Shown piece after piece: positions 1 to 5,215 of a DNA stretch of 5,825 bases. Positions within the stretch are counted from its first letter, which is position 1. Every line of letters begins with the position of its first letter. The notes below the pieces were generated by a model that was not told the origin of the DNA, ran no database searches, and worked only from the letters and a program-made list of their open reading frames with translations. The stretch lies in NCBI GenBank assembly GCA_963976395.1, contig CAXBLG010000123.1:1-5825 (forward strand). The letters run 5' to 3'. The position numbers were made by a program, and so were the translations under genes. Origin of the DNA: UBA11612 sp963976395. Its GTDB lineage: Bacteria > Pseudomonadota > Alphaproteobacteria > Rhodospirillales > Rhodospirillaceae.

Positions 1-1
1 C

Positions 2-61
2 TTGCCAGACTTCACCGCCACGTTCCAGTCCGCCATGCGCGGCGCGGGTTTGTTTGACTAA
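2..61 (+). CDS. C-terminal fragment of an upstream gene (possibly dapA)
   Basis: This frame is open from the window edge to a TAA at 59-61 and encodes 19 residues ending AMRGAGLFD. The ending resembles the last helix of dihydrodipicolinate synthase (DapA), which in many proteobacteria finishes with an A-M/L-x-x-A-G-L-L type tail. dapA commonly lies directly upstream of smpB in alphaproteobacteria, so DapA (lysine and diaminopimelate synthesis, cytoplasmic) is the best guess. Nineteen residues are too few to prove the family. A second + strand frame is also open here, to a TAA at 116-118, so even the reading frame is an inference. The gap to smpB is 97 nt. Confidence 0.35.
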   Translation: MPDFTATFQSAMRGAGLFD

Positions 62-73
62 TACCTTTGTATA

Positions 74-92
74 CCCGCAGGTGCCGTGCGGG
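74..92 (+). other. Small GC-rich inverted repeat upstream of smpB
   Basis: CCCGCA (74-79) and TGCGGG (87-92) are perfect 6-nt complements around a 7-nt loop. The repeat sits 12 nt after the stop of the upstream gene. No T-run follows on the + strand, so it is not a canonical intrinsic terminator; it may be a weak or Rho-assisted 3' end, or mRNA structure in the smpB leader. I see no convincing promoter or strong ribosome-binding site in the rest of 62-158. Confidence 0.35.
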
Positions 93-158
93 ATGATCGC
101 GGATAAATCCGATTAACATCTATTCGATTGAGCTATCCGTAGTTGGTAAATAGACAGT

Positions 159-629
159 ATGGCCAAGACCCTTATTTCACATGGTAGCGTTGCCCAGAAT
201 CGCAAAGCGCGGCGGGACTACGCGATTGAAGACACCATGGAAGCCGGAATTATTTTGACGGGTAGTGAAGTTAAATCACTACGGAATGGCCGCTGCACGA
301 TTGTGGAAGCCTTCGCGCAACCGGAGAGCGGGGAAGTGTATCTCATAAATGCTCACATCCCGGCCTATGAAGGGGCAAGCCATTTCCAGCATGAAGAACG
401 CCGGAAAAGAAAATTGTTGCTTCACAAAAAAGAAGTAAATCGAGTTATGGCAGCCGTCGGGCGTAAGGGGATGACACTCGTGCCGCTTAGCGTCTATTTT
501 AACGCGCGCGGCATTGCGAAAGTCCAATTGGGCCTTGCGAAGGGCAAGTCGCATCTTGATCGACGCGACGATATCAAAACGCGAGAATGGCAGCGTGAAC
601 AGGCGCGTCTCTTGCGGGCCAAGGGCTGA
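159..629 (+). CDS. smpB: SsrA-binding protein SmpB
   Basis: SmpB binds tmRNA and delivers it to stalled ribosomes in trans-translation, so that unfinished peptides are tagged and the ribosome is freed. The 156-residue product has the usual family length and landmarks throughout: NRKARRDY (14-21), the OB-fold strand GIILTGSEVKSLR (30-42), HIPAYE (66-71), and the tmRNA-binding strand region GMTLVPLSVYFN (104-115) followed by KVQLGLAKGK (121-130). The basic tail from about 129 (DRRDDIKTREWQREQARLLR) is the segment that becomes helical in the empty mRNA channel. The ATG at 159 gives a normal SmpB N-terminus, although only a weak purine signal precedes it. It is the first gene of a compact + strand block, and its stop is separated from the next ATG by one nucleotide. 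The ssrA gene is not in the window. Confidence 0.98.
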   Translation: MAKTLISHGSVAQNRKARRDYAIEDTMEAGIILTGSEVKSLRNGRCTIVEAFAQPESGEVYLINAHIPAYEGASHFQHEERRKRKLLLHKKEVNRVMAAVGRKGMTLVPLSVYFNARGIAKVQLGLAKGKSHLDRRDDIKTREWQREQARLLRAKG

Positions 630-630
630 A

Positions 631-1293
631 ATGTCTAACGCGGATAAGGGTGATAAAATCAATGATAAACTCGTCCGTGTTAAAGAACAGTGGGCGAAAG
701 AGGGGCGTGGACTCACCGGCACGTCGTTGGCGCCAGGCCAAAGTCGGCGGCCGCCTGGTCAACACGTCACGGCAGACTTTCCGGTTCTCGATCTCGGCGT
801 GCAGCCTAATCTAACACAGAAGGATTGGAGCCTTACGGTCGCTGGGCAGGTTGCGGTTCCGATGAAATGGGACTGGCCCAAGTTGATGAACCAGCCTCAG
901 GTTACCTTCGGTAACGACATACACTGCGTCACGACATGGTCTCGCTATGACAACACTTGGGTCGGCGTCCCGATGCGGACCTTTCTAGCCGCCGCTAAAC
1001 CGTTGCCTTCAGCCAAGTATTTGATGGTCAAAGGCTTTGACGGATATGCTACAAATATTCCGTTAACTGATGTTGATCGCGACGACGTTTTTCTAGCTCA
1101 CACTTGGCAAGGAGAACCGCTCGCACGGGAGCATGGAGGACCGGTTCGTCTTGTCGTTCCGCATCTGTATTTCTGGAAGAGTGCAAAATGGATTCGGCAT
1201 ATCACGTTTATGGACCGGGACCAGCCCGGTTATTGGGAAGCGCGCGGCTATCACATGCGCGGCAATCCGTGGAAGGAGGAGCGATATGGTTAA
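631..1293 (+). CDS. Cytoplasmic sulfite-oxidase-fold molybdopterin oxidoreductase
   Basis: The 220-residue product is the oxidoreductase molybdopterin-binding (sulfite oxidase fold) domain in its short, stand-alone form. The key segment is DIHCVTTWSRYDNTW (96-110), in which Cys99 should be the thiolate ligand of molybdenum. Further conserved blocks are GFDGYATNIPL (135-145), LAREHGGPVRLVVPHLYFWKSAKW (164-187) and a C-terminal GYWEARGYHMRGNPW. No Tat or Sec signal is present: the N-terminus is hydrophilic (MSNADKGDKIND), unlike MsrP/YedY, so it should be cytoplasmic. The C-terminal dimerisation domain of true sulfite oxidases is also absent. The frame is open further upstream inside smpB, but ATG 631, 1 nt after the smpB stop, gives the normal family start and implies translational coupling. 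The substrate is unknown; a sulfite, S-oxide or N-oxide reaction is only suggested by the fold. Confidence 0.93.
   Translation: MSNADKGDKINDKLVRVKEQWAKEGRGLTGTSLAPGQSRRPPGQHVTADFPVLDLGVQPNLTQKDWSLTVAGQVAVPMKWDWPKLMNQPQVTFGNDIHCVTTWSRYDNTWVGVPMRTFLAAAKPLPSAKYLMVKGFDGYATNIPLTDVDRDDVFLAHTWQGEPLAREHGGPVRLVVPHLYFWKSAKWIRHITFMDRDQPGYWEARGYHMRGNPWKEERYG
1273..1281 (+). promoter_or_regulatory. Strong ribosome-binding site setting the glutathione peroxidase start
   Basis: AAGGAGGAG lies just upstream of ATG 1286, with AGGAGG (1274-1279) spaced 6 nt from it. It sits inside the last codons of the oxidoreductase gene. It selects ATG 1286 over in-frame upstream alternatives such as 1133, and that choice exposes a clean signal peptide. 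Confidence 0.85.
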
Positions 1294-1846
1294 GAACGCT
1301 TTGACAAAAGTGCTCGGTCTTACGGCTCTGCTTGTAGGTATGACGATAGGAGGGAGCGCGATGGCGACAAACGCACACGACTTTAGTTTCGACGCAATCG
1401 AAGGTGGCTCGCTCCCCATGTCGAAATACAAGGGTAAGACGGTGCTGGTTGTGAATACAGCCTCGTTCTGCGGGTTCACGCCACAATATGACGGCTTGCA
1501 AGCCCTATGGAAAGATTACCAGGACAAGGGATTGGTGGTGTTGGGTGTGCCCGCGAATAACTTCGGTGCACAGGAGCCCGGCAGCAACCAGGACATCAAA
1601 CAGTTCTGTGAAGCCAACTTCTCCGTTGATTTTCCCCTTACTGCTAAAGAGTCCGTCGTGGGCGGGGATGCCCACCCGTTTTATAAATGGGCGGAAGAGG
1701 CTCTAGGTGCGGATAACGTTCCCAAATGGAACTTCCACAAGTATCTGGTTGATGCTGATGGAAATCTCGTAGCCGCATTCCCCAGTGCGGTTAAGCCACA
1801 AAGCAAAGAACTGACGAGCGTCCTTGATAAGACCCTCGCGAAGTAA
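1286..1846 (+). CDS. Exported glutathione peroxidase family protein (Cys type)
   Basis: This 186-residue thiol peroxidase reduces hydrogen peroxide or lipid hydroperoxides. Residues 1-27 form a signal peptide: a short basic start (MVKNALTK), a hydrophobic core (VLGLTALLVGM) and an A-M-A site for signal peptidase I, predicting cleavage before Thr28 and a periplasmic protein. The mature part carries NTASFCGFTPQY (57-68) with peroxidatic Cys62, NNFGAQEPGSN (91-101) with catalytic Gln96, and KWNFHKYLVD (147-156) with Trp148 and Asn149. This is the usual catalytic tetrad, with cysteine in place of selenocysteine. Cys108 (IKQFCEANF) lies where thioredoxin-dependent members keep the resolving cysteine, so thioredoxin-like reductants are more likely than glutathione; that is inference. 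The gene overlaps the upstream oxidoreductase by 8 nt, so the two are almost certainly cotranscribed. Confidence 0.95.
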   Translation: MVKNALTKVLGLTALLVGMTIGGSAMATNAHDFSFDAIEGGSLPMSKYKGKTVLVVNTASFCGFTPQYDGLQALWKDYQDKGLVVLGVPANNFGAQEPGSNQDIKQFCEANFSVDFPLTAKESVVGGDAHPFYKWAEEALGADNVPKWNFHKYLVDADGNLVAAFPSAVKPQSKELTSVLDKTLAK

Positions 1847-1868
1847 AGCGAAGTCGGAAAATGCGAGC

Positions 1869-1908
1869 GTGGGACGGCGCGTCAGCCGTATGAGGCGATC
1901 CGTCCCAC
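1869..1908. terminator. Inverted repeat at the convergent gene junction, possible bidirectional terminator
   Basis: GTGGGACGG (1869-1877) and CCGTCCCAC (1900-1908) are perfect 9-nt complements. Within the 22-nt loop a smaller stem is possible: TC and GCC (1882-1887) against GGCGA (1894-1898), around GTATGA. The structure starts 22 nt after the peroxidase stop and covers the 3' end of the convergent acetyltransferase gene, whose stop (1882-1884) lies in the loop. Read on the - strand, TTTT follows 7 nt beyond the stem; on the + strand no T-run follows. It therefore fits best as an imperfect terminator for the - strand block, perhaps also stalling + strand transcription. Confidence 0.45.
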
Positions 1909-2670
1909 CGGCTTGAAGCCAAAGCGTTCGTATATGGCTCGCCCGGCTTCGACCGTTTGAATACTTGCCGTACGGATGTTTGCTTTTTTTGCCTCGCGCA
2001 GAGCCGCGATTATGAGAGCTGCGCTGTAGCCCTTACCTTGCGTACTTGATAGGGCTGCCATGGAGTAAAAACTCAAGATTCCGTGCGCGCTGAAGGCCTC
2101 CTGGCCGGCCACCGGCTTTCCGTCCAAATAACCAACATACAGGCGCAGTGGACGTGAGGGGGAAATTGCCGCCTCTTTGGCATCCATATAGATTGTCTTG
2201 AGGTTTTCGTCTGGTGGCTTGGTCGCGACGGCGAGGACGTTGGCAAAATCTTCCAACGCTGCGGTAGTCGAGACCTTTTTAATCTCAAGTTCTTTTGGAA
2301 GATTGCCGGGAATGTTGACAACTTTGTCCAGGTCCATCGCCATGACCCATTCTTCTTCAGGGCAGGACAGACCGAAACTCTTCAGAGCAGGTTCCATGGA
2401 TCCGTGTCCTGAAAGCGGGCCGAGGATCCAGTTGAAAGGTGCAGATTTGCTTTGAAAGTGTTTGATCGCGCTCTCAACACGGTCCATCCCAAACCGTGGA
2501 TGCAGTGACGATTTGCCGATTGTATTGAAAGAGGCGCAGGGGAGACCTGAATCAACTAACAGCAGGTCGGGCGAGTCTTGCACTTCGCCGTCCTTGCGGG
2601 CGTTGGCCAAATACGAGGTCCGGTCCCATAAATTGGATTCGAATGCTTTTAGTATTGCCGAGCGGTCCAT
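1882..2670 (-). CDS. GNAT family N-acetyltransferase, specificity unknown
   Basis: The 262-residue protein ends in a recognisable GNAT domain (about 128-262), a fold that moves an acyl group from acyl-CoA to an amine. RLYVGYLDGKPVAGQ (176-190) is the strand pair before the core, and FYSMAALSSTQGKGYSAAL (201-219) contains motif A, with Q-G-K-G-Y as the pyrophosphate-binding loop. AGRAIYERFGFKPVGRIASY (242-261) is a textbook C-terminal motif. The first ~125 residues are less familiar and may be a degenerate GNAT-like half or a substrate domain, containing GPLSGHGSMEPALKSFGL (84-101). The substrate cannot be read from sequence. ATG 2670 lies 14 nt after the stop of the uracil-DNA glycosylase gene, so this is probably the last gene of a three-gene - strand operon. 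Only a modest GAGATGAG precedes the start. Confidence 0.85.
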   Translation of the reverse strand: MDRSAILKAFESNLWDRTSYLANARKDGEVQDSPDLLLVDSGLPCASFNTIGKSSLHPRFGMDRVESAIKHFQSKSAPFNWILGPLSGHGSMEPALKSFGLSCPEEEWVMAMDLDKVVNIPGNLPKELEIKKVSTTAALEDFANVLAVATKPPDENLKTIYMDAKEAAISPSRPLRLYVGYLDGKPVAGQEAFSAHGILSFYSMAALSSTQGKGYSAALIIAALREAKKANIRTASIQTVEAGRAIYERFGFKPVGRIASYG

Positions 2671-2684
2671 CTCATCTCACTGAA

Positions 2685-3356
2685 CTAAGTTGCCTTACGC
2701 GTTGCCTTGATTGCCGTCTCTACGGCGTCATGGAACATGGCTTCAGTTAAAACCTTCGTGTTCACGTTGTACCGAGAGCAGTGGTAACTGTCGATCATTG
2801 TTAGTTTTTTGTCAAAACTATGTAGAGCGTTGTGGGCAAAAGGATATAACGCTTTTCGTAAACCTAAAGTTGACAGCACGGCATCATGCGCGATCCGTCC
2901 GAGGGCCAGGATTGAGGTGAGGTGCGGCATTGCCTTGATTTCCGCTGCCAAAAATCCCCTACAGGTTTTTTGCTCTTCGGGGGTCGGCTTATTGGCGGGG
3001 GGGACGCAGCGAACTGCGTTGGTGATGCGACACCGAGTCAATTTTAGCCCATCGTCCACGGATGCTCCGTAAGCACCCTCGGCCAAACCGAACTTAAGCA
3101 GGCTCGGGTATAATAAATCTCCTGCATAATCGCCGGTAAAAGGGCGGCCAGTTCTGTTGGCCCCTTTTAAACCGGGCGCGAGGCCGACAACCAAAATCTT
3201 TGCAGTTGCCGGCCCGAAAGCGGGAACGGGAGCATTATGCCAGTCTGGAAACTTGTGGTGGTTGTCTGTCCGAAATTGCACCAAGCGCGGACATAGGCTG
3301 CAATCCGCAGAAGGGGCGGCCGAGAGGGCGAATTGGTCTAACGCGTCTTCGTTCAT
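2685..3356 (-). CDS. Family 5 (UDGb-type) iron-sulfur uracil-DNA glycosylase
   Basis: The enzyme should cut uracil, and possibly other deaminated bases, from DNA to start base-excision repair. Four cysteines fit the [4Fe-4S] site of family 4/5 glycosylases: Cys19 and Cys22 (ADCSLCPRL), Cys117 (VRCVPP) and Cys132 (KTCRGF). Motif A is GLAPGLKGANRTGRPFTGD (58-76). It lacks the acidic or amide catalytic residue of other UDG families and has the G-A-N-R-T-G of family 5, so UDGb is favoured over UDGa. The second active-site motif is SYHCSRYNVNT (190-200) with His192. The length of 223 is normal for the family. ATG 3356 follows the NYN stop by 9 nt with no clear Shine-Dalgarno sequence, which suggests re-initiation by ribosomes that translated the upstream gene. 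The N-terminus up to Cys19 is plausible for this start. Confidence 0.93.
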   Translation of the reverse strand: MNEDALDQFALSAAPSADCSLCPRLVQFRTDNHHKFPDWHNAPVPAFGPATAKILVVGLAPGLKGANRTGRPFTGDYAGDLLYPSLLKFGLAEGAYGASVDDGLKLTRCRITNAVRCVPPANKPTPEEQKTCRGFLAAEIKAMPHLTSILALGRIAHDAVLSTLGLRKALYPFAHNALHSFDKKLTMIDSYHCSRYNVNTKVLTEAMFHDAVETAIKATRKAT

Positions 3357-3365
3357 CTTGAGGAC

Positions 3366-3932
3366 TTAGGAGGCGTCGCCGGCAGTGTGGGGGTGCGAAG
3401 CCCCGGCCAGCCTAGCGATAACGGGTTGAAGCTCGGCAAGCTCGATGAAATTGTCGGCTTGGCGTCTCAGATCGTCCGAAATGAGAGGCGGTTGGGTTTT
3501 GACGCTGGAAACCACCGAAACCCTCACGCCCTTACGCTGAACGGCATCCACAAGACGGCGAAAATCTCCGTCGCCGGACATTAATACTATGTGATCCAGT
3601 TGGGGGGCCAATTCGAGCATGTCGATTGCCAATTCAATGTCCATGTTCCCTTTGATGCGCTTGCGTCCGCTCTGGTCGGTGTACTCTTTGGCTGGCTTGG
3701 TCACCATGGTAAAACCGTTGTAATCCAACCAGTCCACCAAGGGACGGAGTGGGGAAAATTCCTGATCTTCCATCAACGCTGTATAATAGAACGCTCGAAT
3801 GAGGCGTCCTTTAGCGGCAAATAAGGCCAGCAGACGTCTATAGTCGATATCGAAGCCCAGTGTTTTTGCAGTGCTAAAAAGGTTGGCCCCATCGATAAAA
3901 ATTGCGAGGCGTTCTTCAGGATAGAACAGCAT
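3366..3932 (-). CDS. NYN domain protein (LabA/DUF88 family, putative PIN-like nuclease)
   Basis: NYN proteins have a PIN/FLAP-like nuclease fold and are thought to process or degrade RNA; no substrate is known for this one. In the 188-residue product the metal-binding acidic motifs are clear: FIDGANLF (12-19) with Asp14 and Asn17, KGNMDIELAIDM (94-105) with Asp98 and Asp104, and LMSGDGDF (117-124) with Asp121 and Asp123. The tail after about 170 is low in complexity and probably flexible. I choose ATG 3932 because GGAAA is spaced 5 nt before it and MLFYPEERLAIFIDG is a typical start. A TTG at 3944 would add four residues, but it overlaps this ribosome-binding site and has none of its own. This is the first gene of the - strand block, ahead of the uracil-DNA glycosylase and acetyltransferase, and it diverges from folK. 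Confidence 0.92.
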   Translation of the reverse strand: MLFYPEERLAIFIDGANLFSTAKTLGFDIDYRRLLALFAAKGRLIRAFYYTALMEDQEFSPLRPLVDWLDYNGFTMVTKPAKEYTDQSGRKRIKGNMDIELAIDMLELAPQLDHIVLMSGDGDFRRLVDAVQRKGVRVSVVSSVKTQPPLISDDLRRQADNFIELAELQPVIARLAGASHPHTAGDAS

Positions 3933-3937
3933 AAATA

Positions 3938-3942
3938 TTTCC
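3938..3942 (-). promoter_or_regulatory. Ribosome-binding site of the NYN gene
   Basis: On the - strand this reads GGAAA, 5 nt before ATG 3932, in an otherwise AT-only setting. It decides the start in favour of 3932 over the upstream TTG at 3944. Confidence 0.5.
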
Positions 3943-4010
3943 AATATATAATTAAAACAATAGTTTATTATTAATATCTAATTTAGAACATTAAATAAAA
4001 ATATTCGAAA
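3943..4010. promoter_or_regulatory. AT-rich divergent intergenic region between the NYN gene and folK
   Basis: Only 7 of these 68 bases are G or C, in sharp contrast to the surrounding genes. The stretch lies between two divergent genes and must hold or adjoin the - strand block promoter, and probably a folK promoter. A TATAAT hexamer occurs on the + strand at 3947-3952 but lacks a good -35 partner, so I do not assign exact promoters. The folK side (4011-4071) returns to ordinary composition and ends in AAGAGG (4062-4067), 4 nt before the folK ATG. Confidence 0.55.
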
Positions 4011-4071
4011 TGTGATCTCTTATGTATGCCAATAAGCCTAGCCAACGTCCGCATGAGCGGCAAGAGGTACC

Positions 4072-4599
4072 ATGATATTCATAGGCCTCGGCGGTAATCT
4101 GAACAGCCTGGTTGGGTCGCCGCAGAAGACCTGTCTCGCGGCCATGGCTGATTTAGGCCGAGCGGGAGTGACGACACGTCGGTGTTCACCCTGGTATGAG
4201 ACCGCGCCTGTACCCATCTCAGATCAGCCGTGGTTCGTAAACGCGGTGGCTGAGGTGGAAACGCAGTATAACCCTCAGGAATTGCTATCTCTTTTGCATA
4301 CAATCGAAGCAAAGTACCATCGGGTCCGCAGTGGCTTGAATGGGGCTCGAACTCTAGATCTTGATCTTTTGGCCTACAACGATGTGGTGCAAGACGCGGA
4401 CTTGAAGGCGGAGAAATCCTGTCTTGTTTTGCCTCACCCGAGACTTCACGAGCGGGCTTTTGTCCTGCTTCCGTTGAACGACTTGGCGCCGGATTGGCGT
4501 CATCCGGATCTCGGTTTAACAGCCGCCGAGCTACTCCACCAACTTTCTCCCGGTCAGAAGGCCGTTCGCCTTCCTGAAGCTGACCAGGGCCTTGAGTGA
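4072..4599 (+). CDS. folK: 2-amino-4-hydroxy-6-hydroxymethyldihydropteridine diphosphokinase (HPPK)
   Basis: HPPK moves pyrophosphate from ATP to 6-hydroxymethyl-7,8-dihydropterin, the step before dihydropteroate synthase in folate synthesis; it is cytoplasmic. The 175-residue product matches the family in length and motifs. It starts MIFIGLGGNL (1-10), has SPWYETAPVPISDQPWFVNAV (39-59) for pterin binding, and carries the signature GARTLDLDLLAYND (91-104). There Asp96 and Asp98 correspond to the two magnesium-binding aspartates of the E. coli enzyme (Asp95 and Asp97). LPHPRLHERAFVLLPL (120-135) supplies the ATP-binding His and Arg residues. ATG 4072 is preceded by AAGAGG. folK commonly sits just before rpoZ in alphaproteobacteria; here the gap is 132 nt, enough for a separate rpoZ promoter. 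Confidence 0.96.
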   Translation: MIFIGLGGNLNSLVGSPQKTCLAAMADLGRAGVTTRRCSPWYETAPVPISDQPWFVNAVAEVETQYNPQELLSLLHTIEAKYHRVRSGLNGARTLDLDLLAYNDVVQDADLKAEKSCLVLPHPRLHERAFVLLPLNDLAPDWRHPDLGLTAAELLHQLSPGQKAVRLPEADQGLE

Positions 4600-4628
4600 C
4601 AGAGCGATTACGCGTAAAAGAGCCCAAC

Positions 4629-4659
4629 TTTCAATCTGAATACCTGTTTCCTATATAGT
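4629..4659 (+). promoter_or_regulatory. Candidate rpoZ promoter (weak)
   Basis: The AT-rich run TATATAGTATAAG begins at 4652 and offers a -10 hexamer as TATATA (4652-4657) or TATAGT (4654-4659). TTTCAA at 4629-4634 lies 17 nt before the first of these but matches TTGACA at only three positions. The place, between folK and rpoZ, is right for a promoter; the -35 match is poor. Confidence 0.3.
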
Positions 4660-4673
4660 ATAAGAATCAGGGC

Positions 4674-4710
4674 AGGGCGCGTTAACCTTTCGGTGGACGA
4701 CGCGCACCCT
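4674..4710 (+). other. Bulged stem-loop in the rpoZ 5' leader
   Basis: AGGG pairs with CCCT and CGCGT with ACGCG (4674-4682 with 4700-4710), giving nine base pairs interrupted by a two-nt bulge (C4705, A4706). An inner ACC-TTTC-GGT hairpin (4685-4694) may cap it. It ends 11 nt before the rpoZ ribosome-binding site (AGGAG, 4722-4726). No T-run follows (ACAGAAAAAT), so it is not an intrinsic terminator of folK. mRNA protection or translational control is possible, but no function is shown. Confidence 0.4.
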
Positions 4711-4731
4711 ACAGAAAAATGAGGAGTTACG

Positions 4732-5175
4732 ATGGCCCGCGTTACGGTCGAAGATTGCGTTGAAAAGGTAACCAACCGGTTTGAACTGGTTATGGTGGCT
4801 TCGCAGCGATCACGCGAGATCTCTGCAGGAGCAGAGCCGCGTGTAGAGCGTGATCGCGACAAGAACCCTGTCGTGGCTTTGCGTGAAATTGCCGAAGAGA
4901 AAGCCAGTCCTGAAGAACTGCACAATAGCCTCGTGCAGAGCCTTCAGCGCCATGTCGAAGTGGATGAGCCTGAGGAAGACGGATTTGACGCGATGGCGTC
5001 AAACCCGGAATTCGCTGGGATCGCGAGCAGTATGGGAGAGTCGGCCTCTTCGTCGTCCAGATCACGAGACGATTACGATGATGACGCTGGCGATGACGAT
5101 GTGCGCCCAACCGCCACGGCCGCACACCCGACGGTTTCATACGAAGATTCCGAAGAGGACGACAGCAAGGGGTGA
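4732..5175 (+). CDS. rpoZ: DNA-directed RNA polymerase subunit omega, with long acidic tail
   Basis: Omega helps assemble and stabilise the beta-prime subunit and in proteobacteria contributes to a (p)ppGpp-binding site on RNA polymerase. The core at residues 1-70 is typical: MARVTVEDCVEKVTNRFELV (1-20), then VASQRSREI (22-30) and KNPVVALREIAEEK (44-57). From about residue 75 a low-complexity tail follows, rich in Asp, Glu and Ser, including SSSSRSRDDYDDD (107-119) and a final EDSEEDDSKG. This makes the protein 147 residues against about 90 in E. coli. Such tails are frequent in alphaproteobacteria and vary between species. GAGGAG (4721-4726) gives a strong ribosome-binding site for ATG 4732. 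The next large gene is rel, a conserved neighbour whose product makes the alarmone that omega-containing polymerase senses. Confidence 0.96.
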   Translation: MARVTVEDCVEKVTNRFELVMVASQRSREISAGAEPRVERDRDKNPVVALREIAEEKASPEELHNSLVQSLQRHVEVDEPEEDGFDAMASNPEFAGIASSMGESASSSSRSRDDYDDDAGDDDVRPTATAAHPTVSYEDSEEDDSKG

Positions 5176-5180
5176 TCTTA

Positions 5181-5204
5181 ATGACGCGTGAGGATGCAAT
5201 ATGA
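5181..5204 (+). CDS. Candidate 7-codon leader frame after rpoZ
   Basis: ATG 5181 opens a seven-residue frame (MTREDAI) ending at TGA 5202-5204. AAGGGG (5167-5172), inside the last codons of rpoZ, lies 8 nt before it, a good ribosome-binding site. Its stop overlaps the next start as ATGA (5201-5204). Such a short frame can arise by chance; its only support is the signal before it and the chained overlap after it. Confidence 0.25.
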   Translation: MTREDAI

Positions 5205-5215
5205 CCACACGCGTC
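5183..5215 (+). repeat. Perfect 8-bp inverted repeat between rpoZ and rel
   Basis: GACGCGTG (5183-5190) and CACGCGTC (5208-5215) are exact complements with a 17-nt loop. The loop holds most of the GAGG ribosome-binding site (5190-5193) and the ATG (5201-5203) of the 31-codon frame. No T-run follows, so it is not an intrinsic terminator. It could be mRNA structure displaying or regulating that start, or a DNA dyad for a regulator. Confidence 0.5.

Noticed and set aside
100..111. Dyad CGGAT-AA-ATCCG upstream of smpB
   Set aside because: The two-nt spacer is too short for an RNA hairpin, and a five-base dyad of this kind is expected by chance; no operator is recognised.
128..156. TTGAGC with TAGACA at 17-nt spacing as a smpB promoter
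   Set aside because: The -10 match is poor and the implied transcription start would fall at or after the smpB ATG.
279..722. 147-residue open frame on the - strand opposite smpB
   Set aside because: It is antisense to smpB and the following gene start, with no motif and no ribosome-binding support.
1093..1479. 128-residue open frame on the - strand across the oxidoreductase-peroxidase junction
   Set aside because: It lies opposite two well-supported genes and has no family resemblance.
4079..4627. 182-residue open frame on the - strand opposite folK
   Set aside because: It is fully antisense to a clear folK gene, with arginine- and proline-rich composition typical of a shadow frame and no recognisable domain.
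4790..5140. 116-residue open frame on the - strand opposite rpoZ
   Set aside because: It arises from the repetitive acidic codons of the rpoZ tail read backwards (His/Arg-rich), with no support as a gene.
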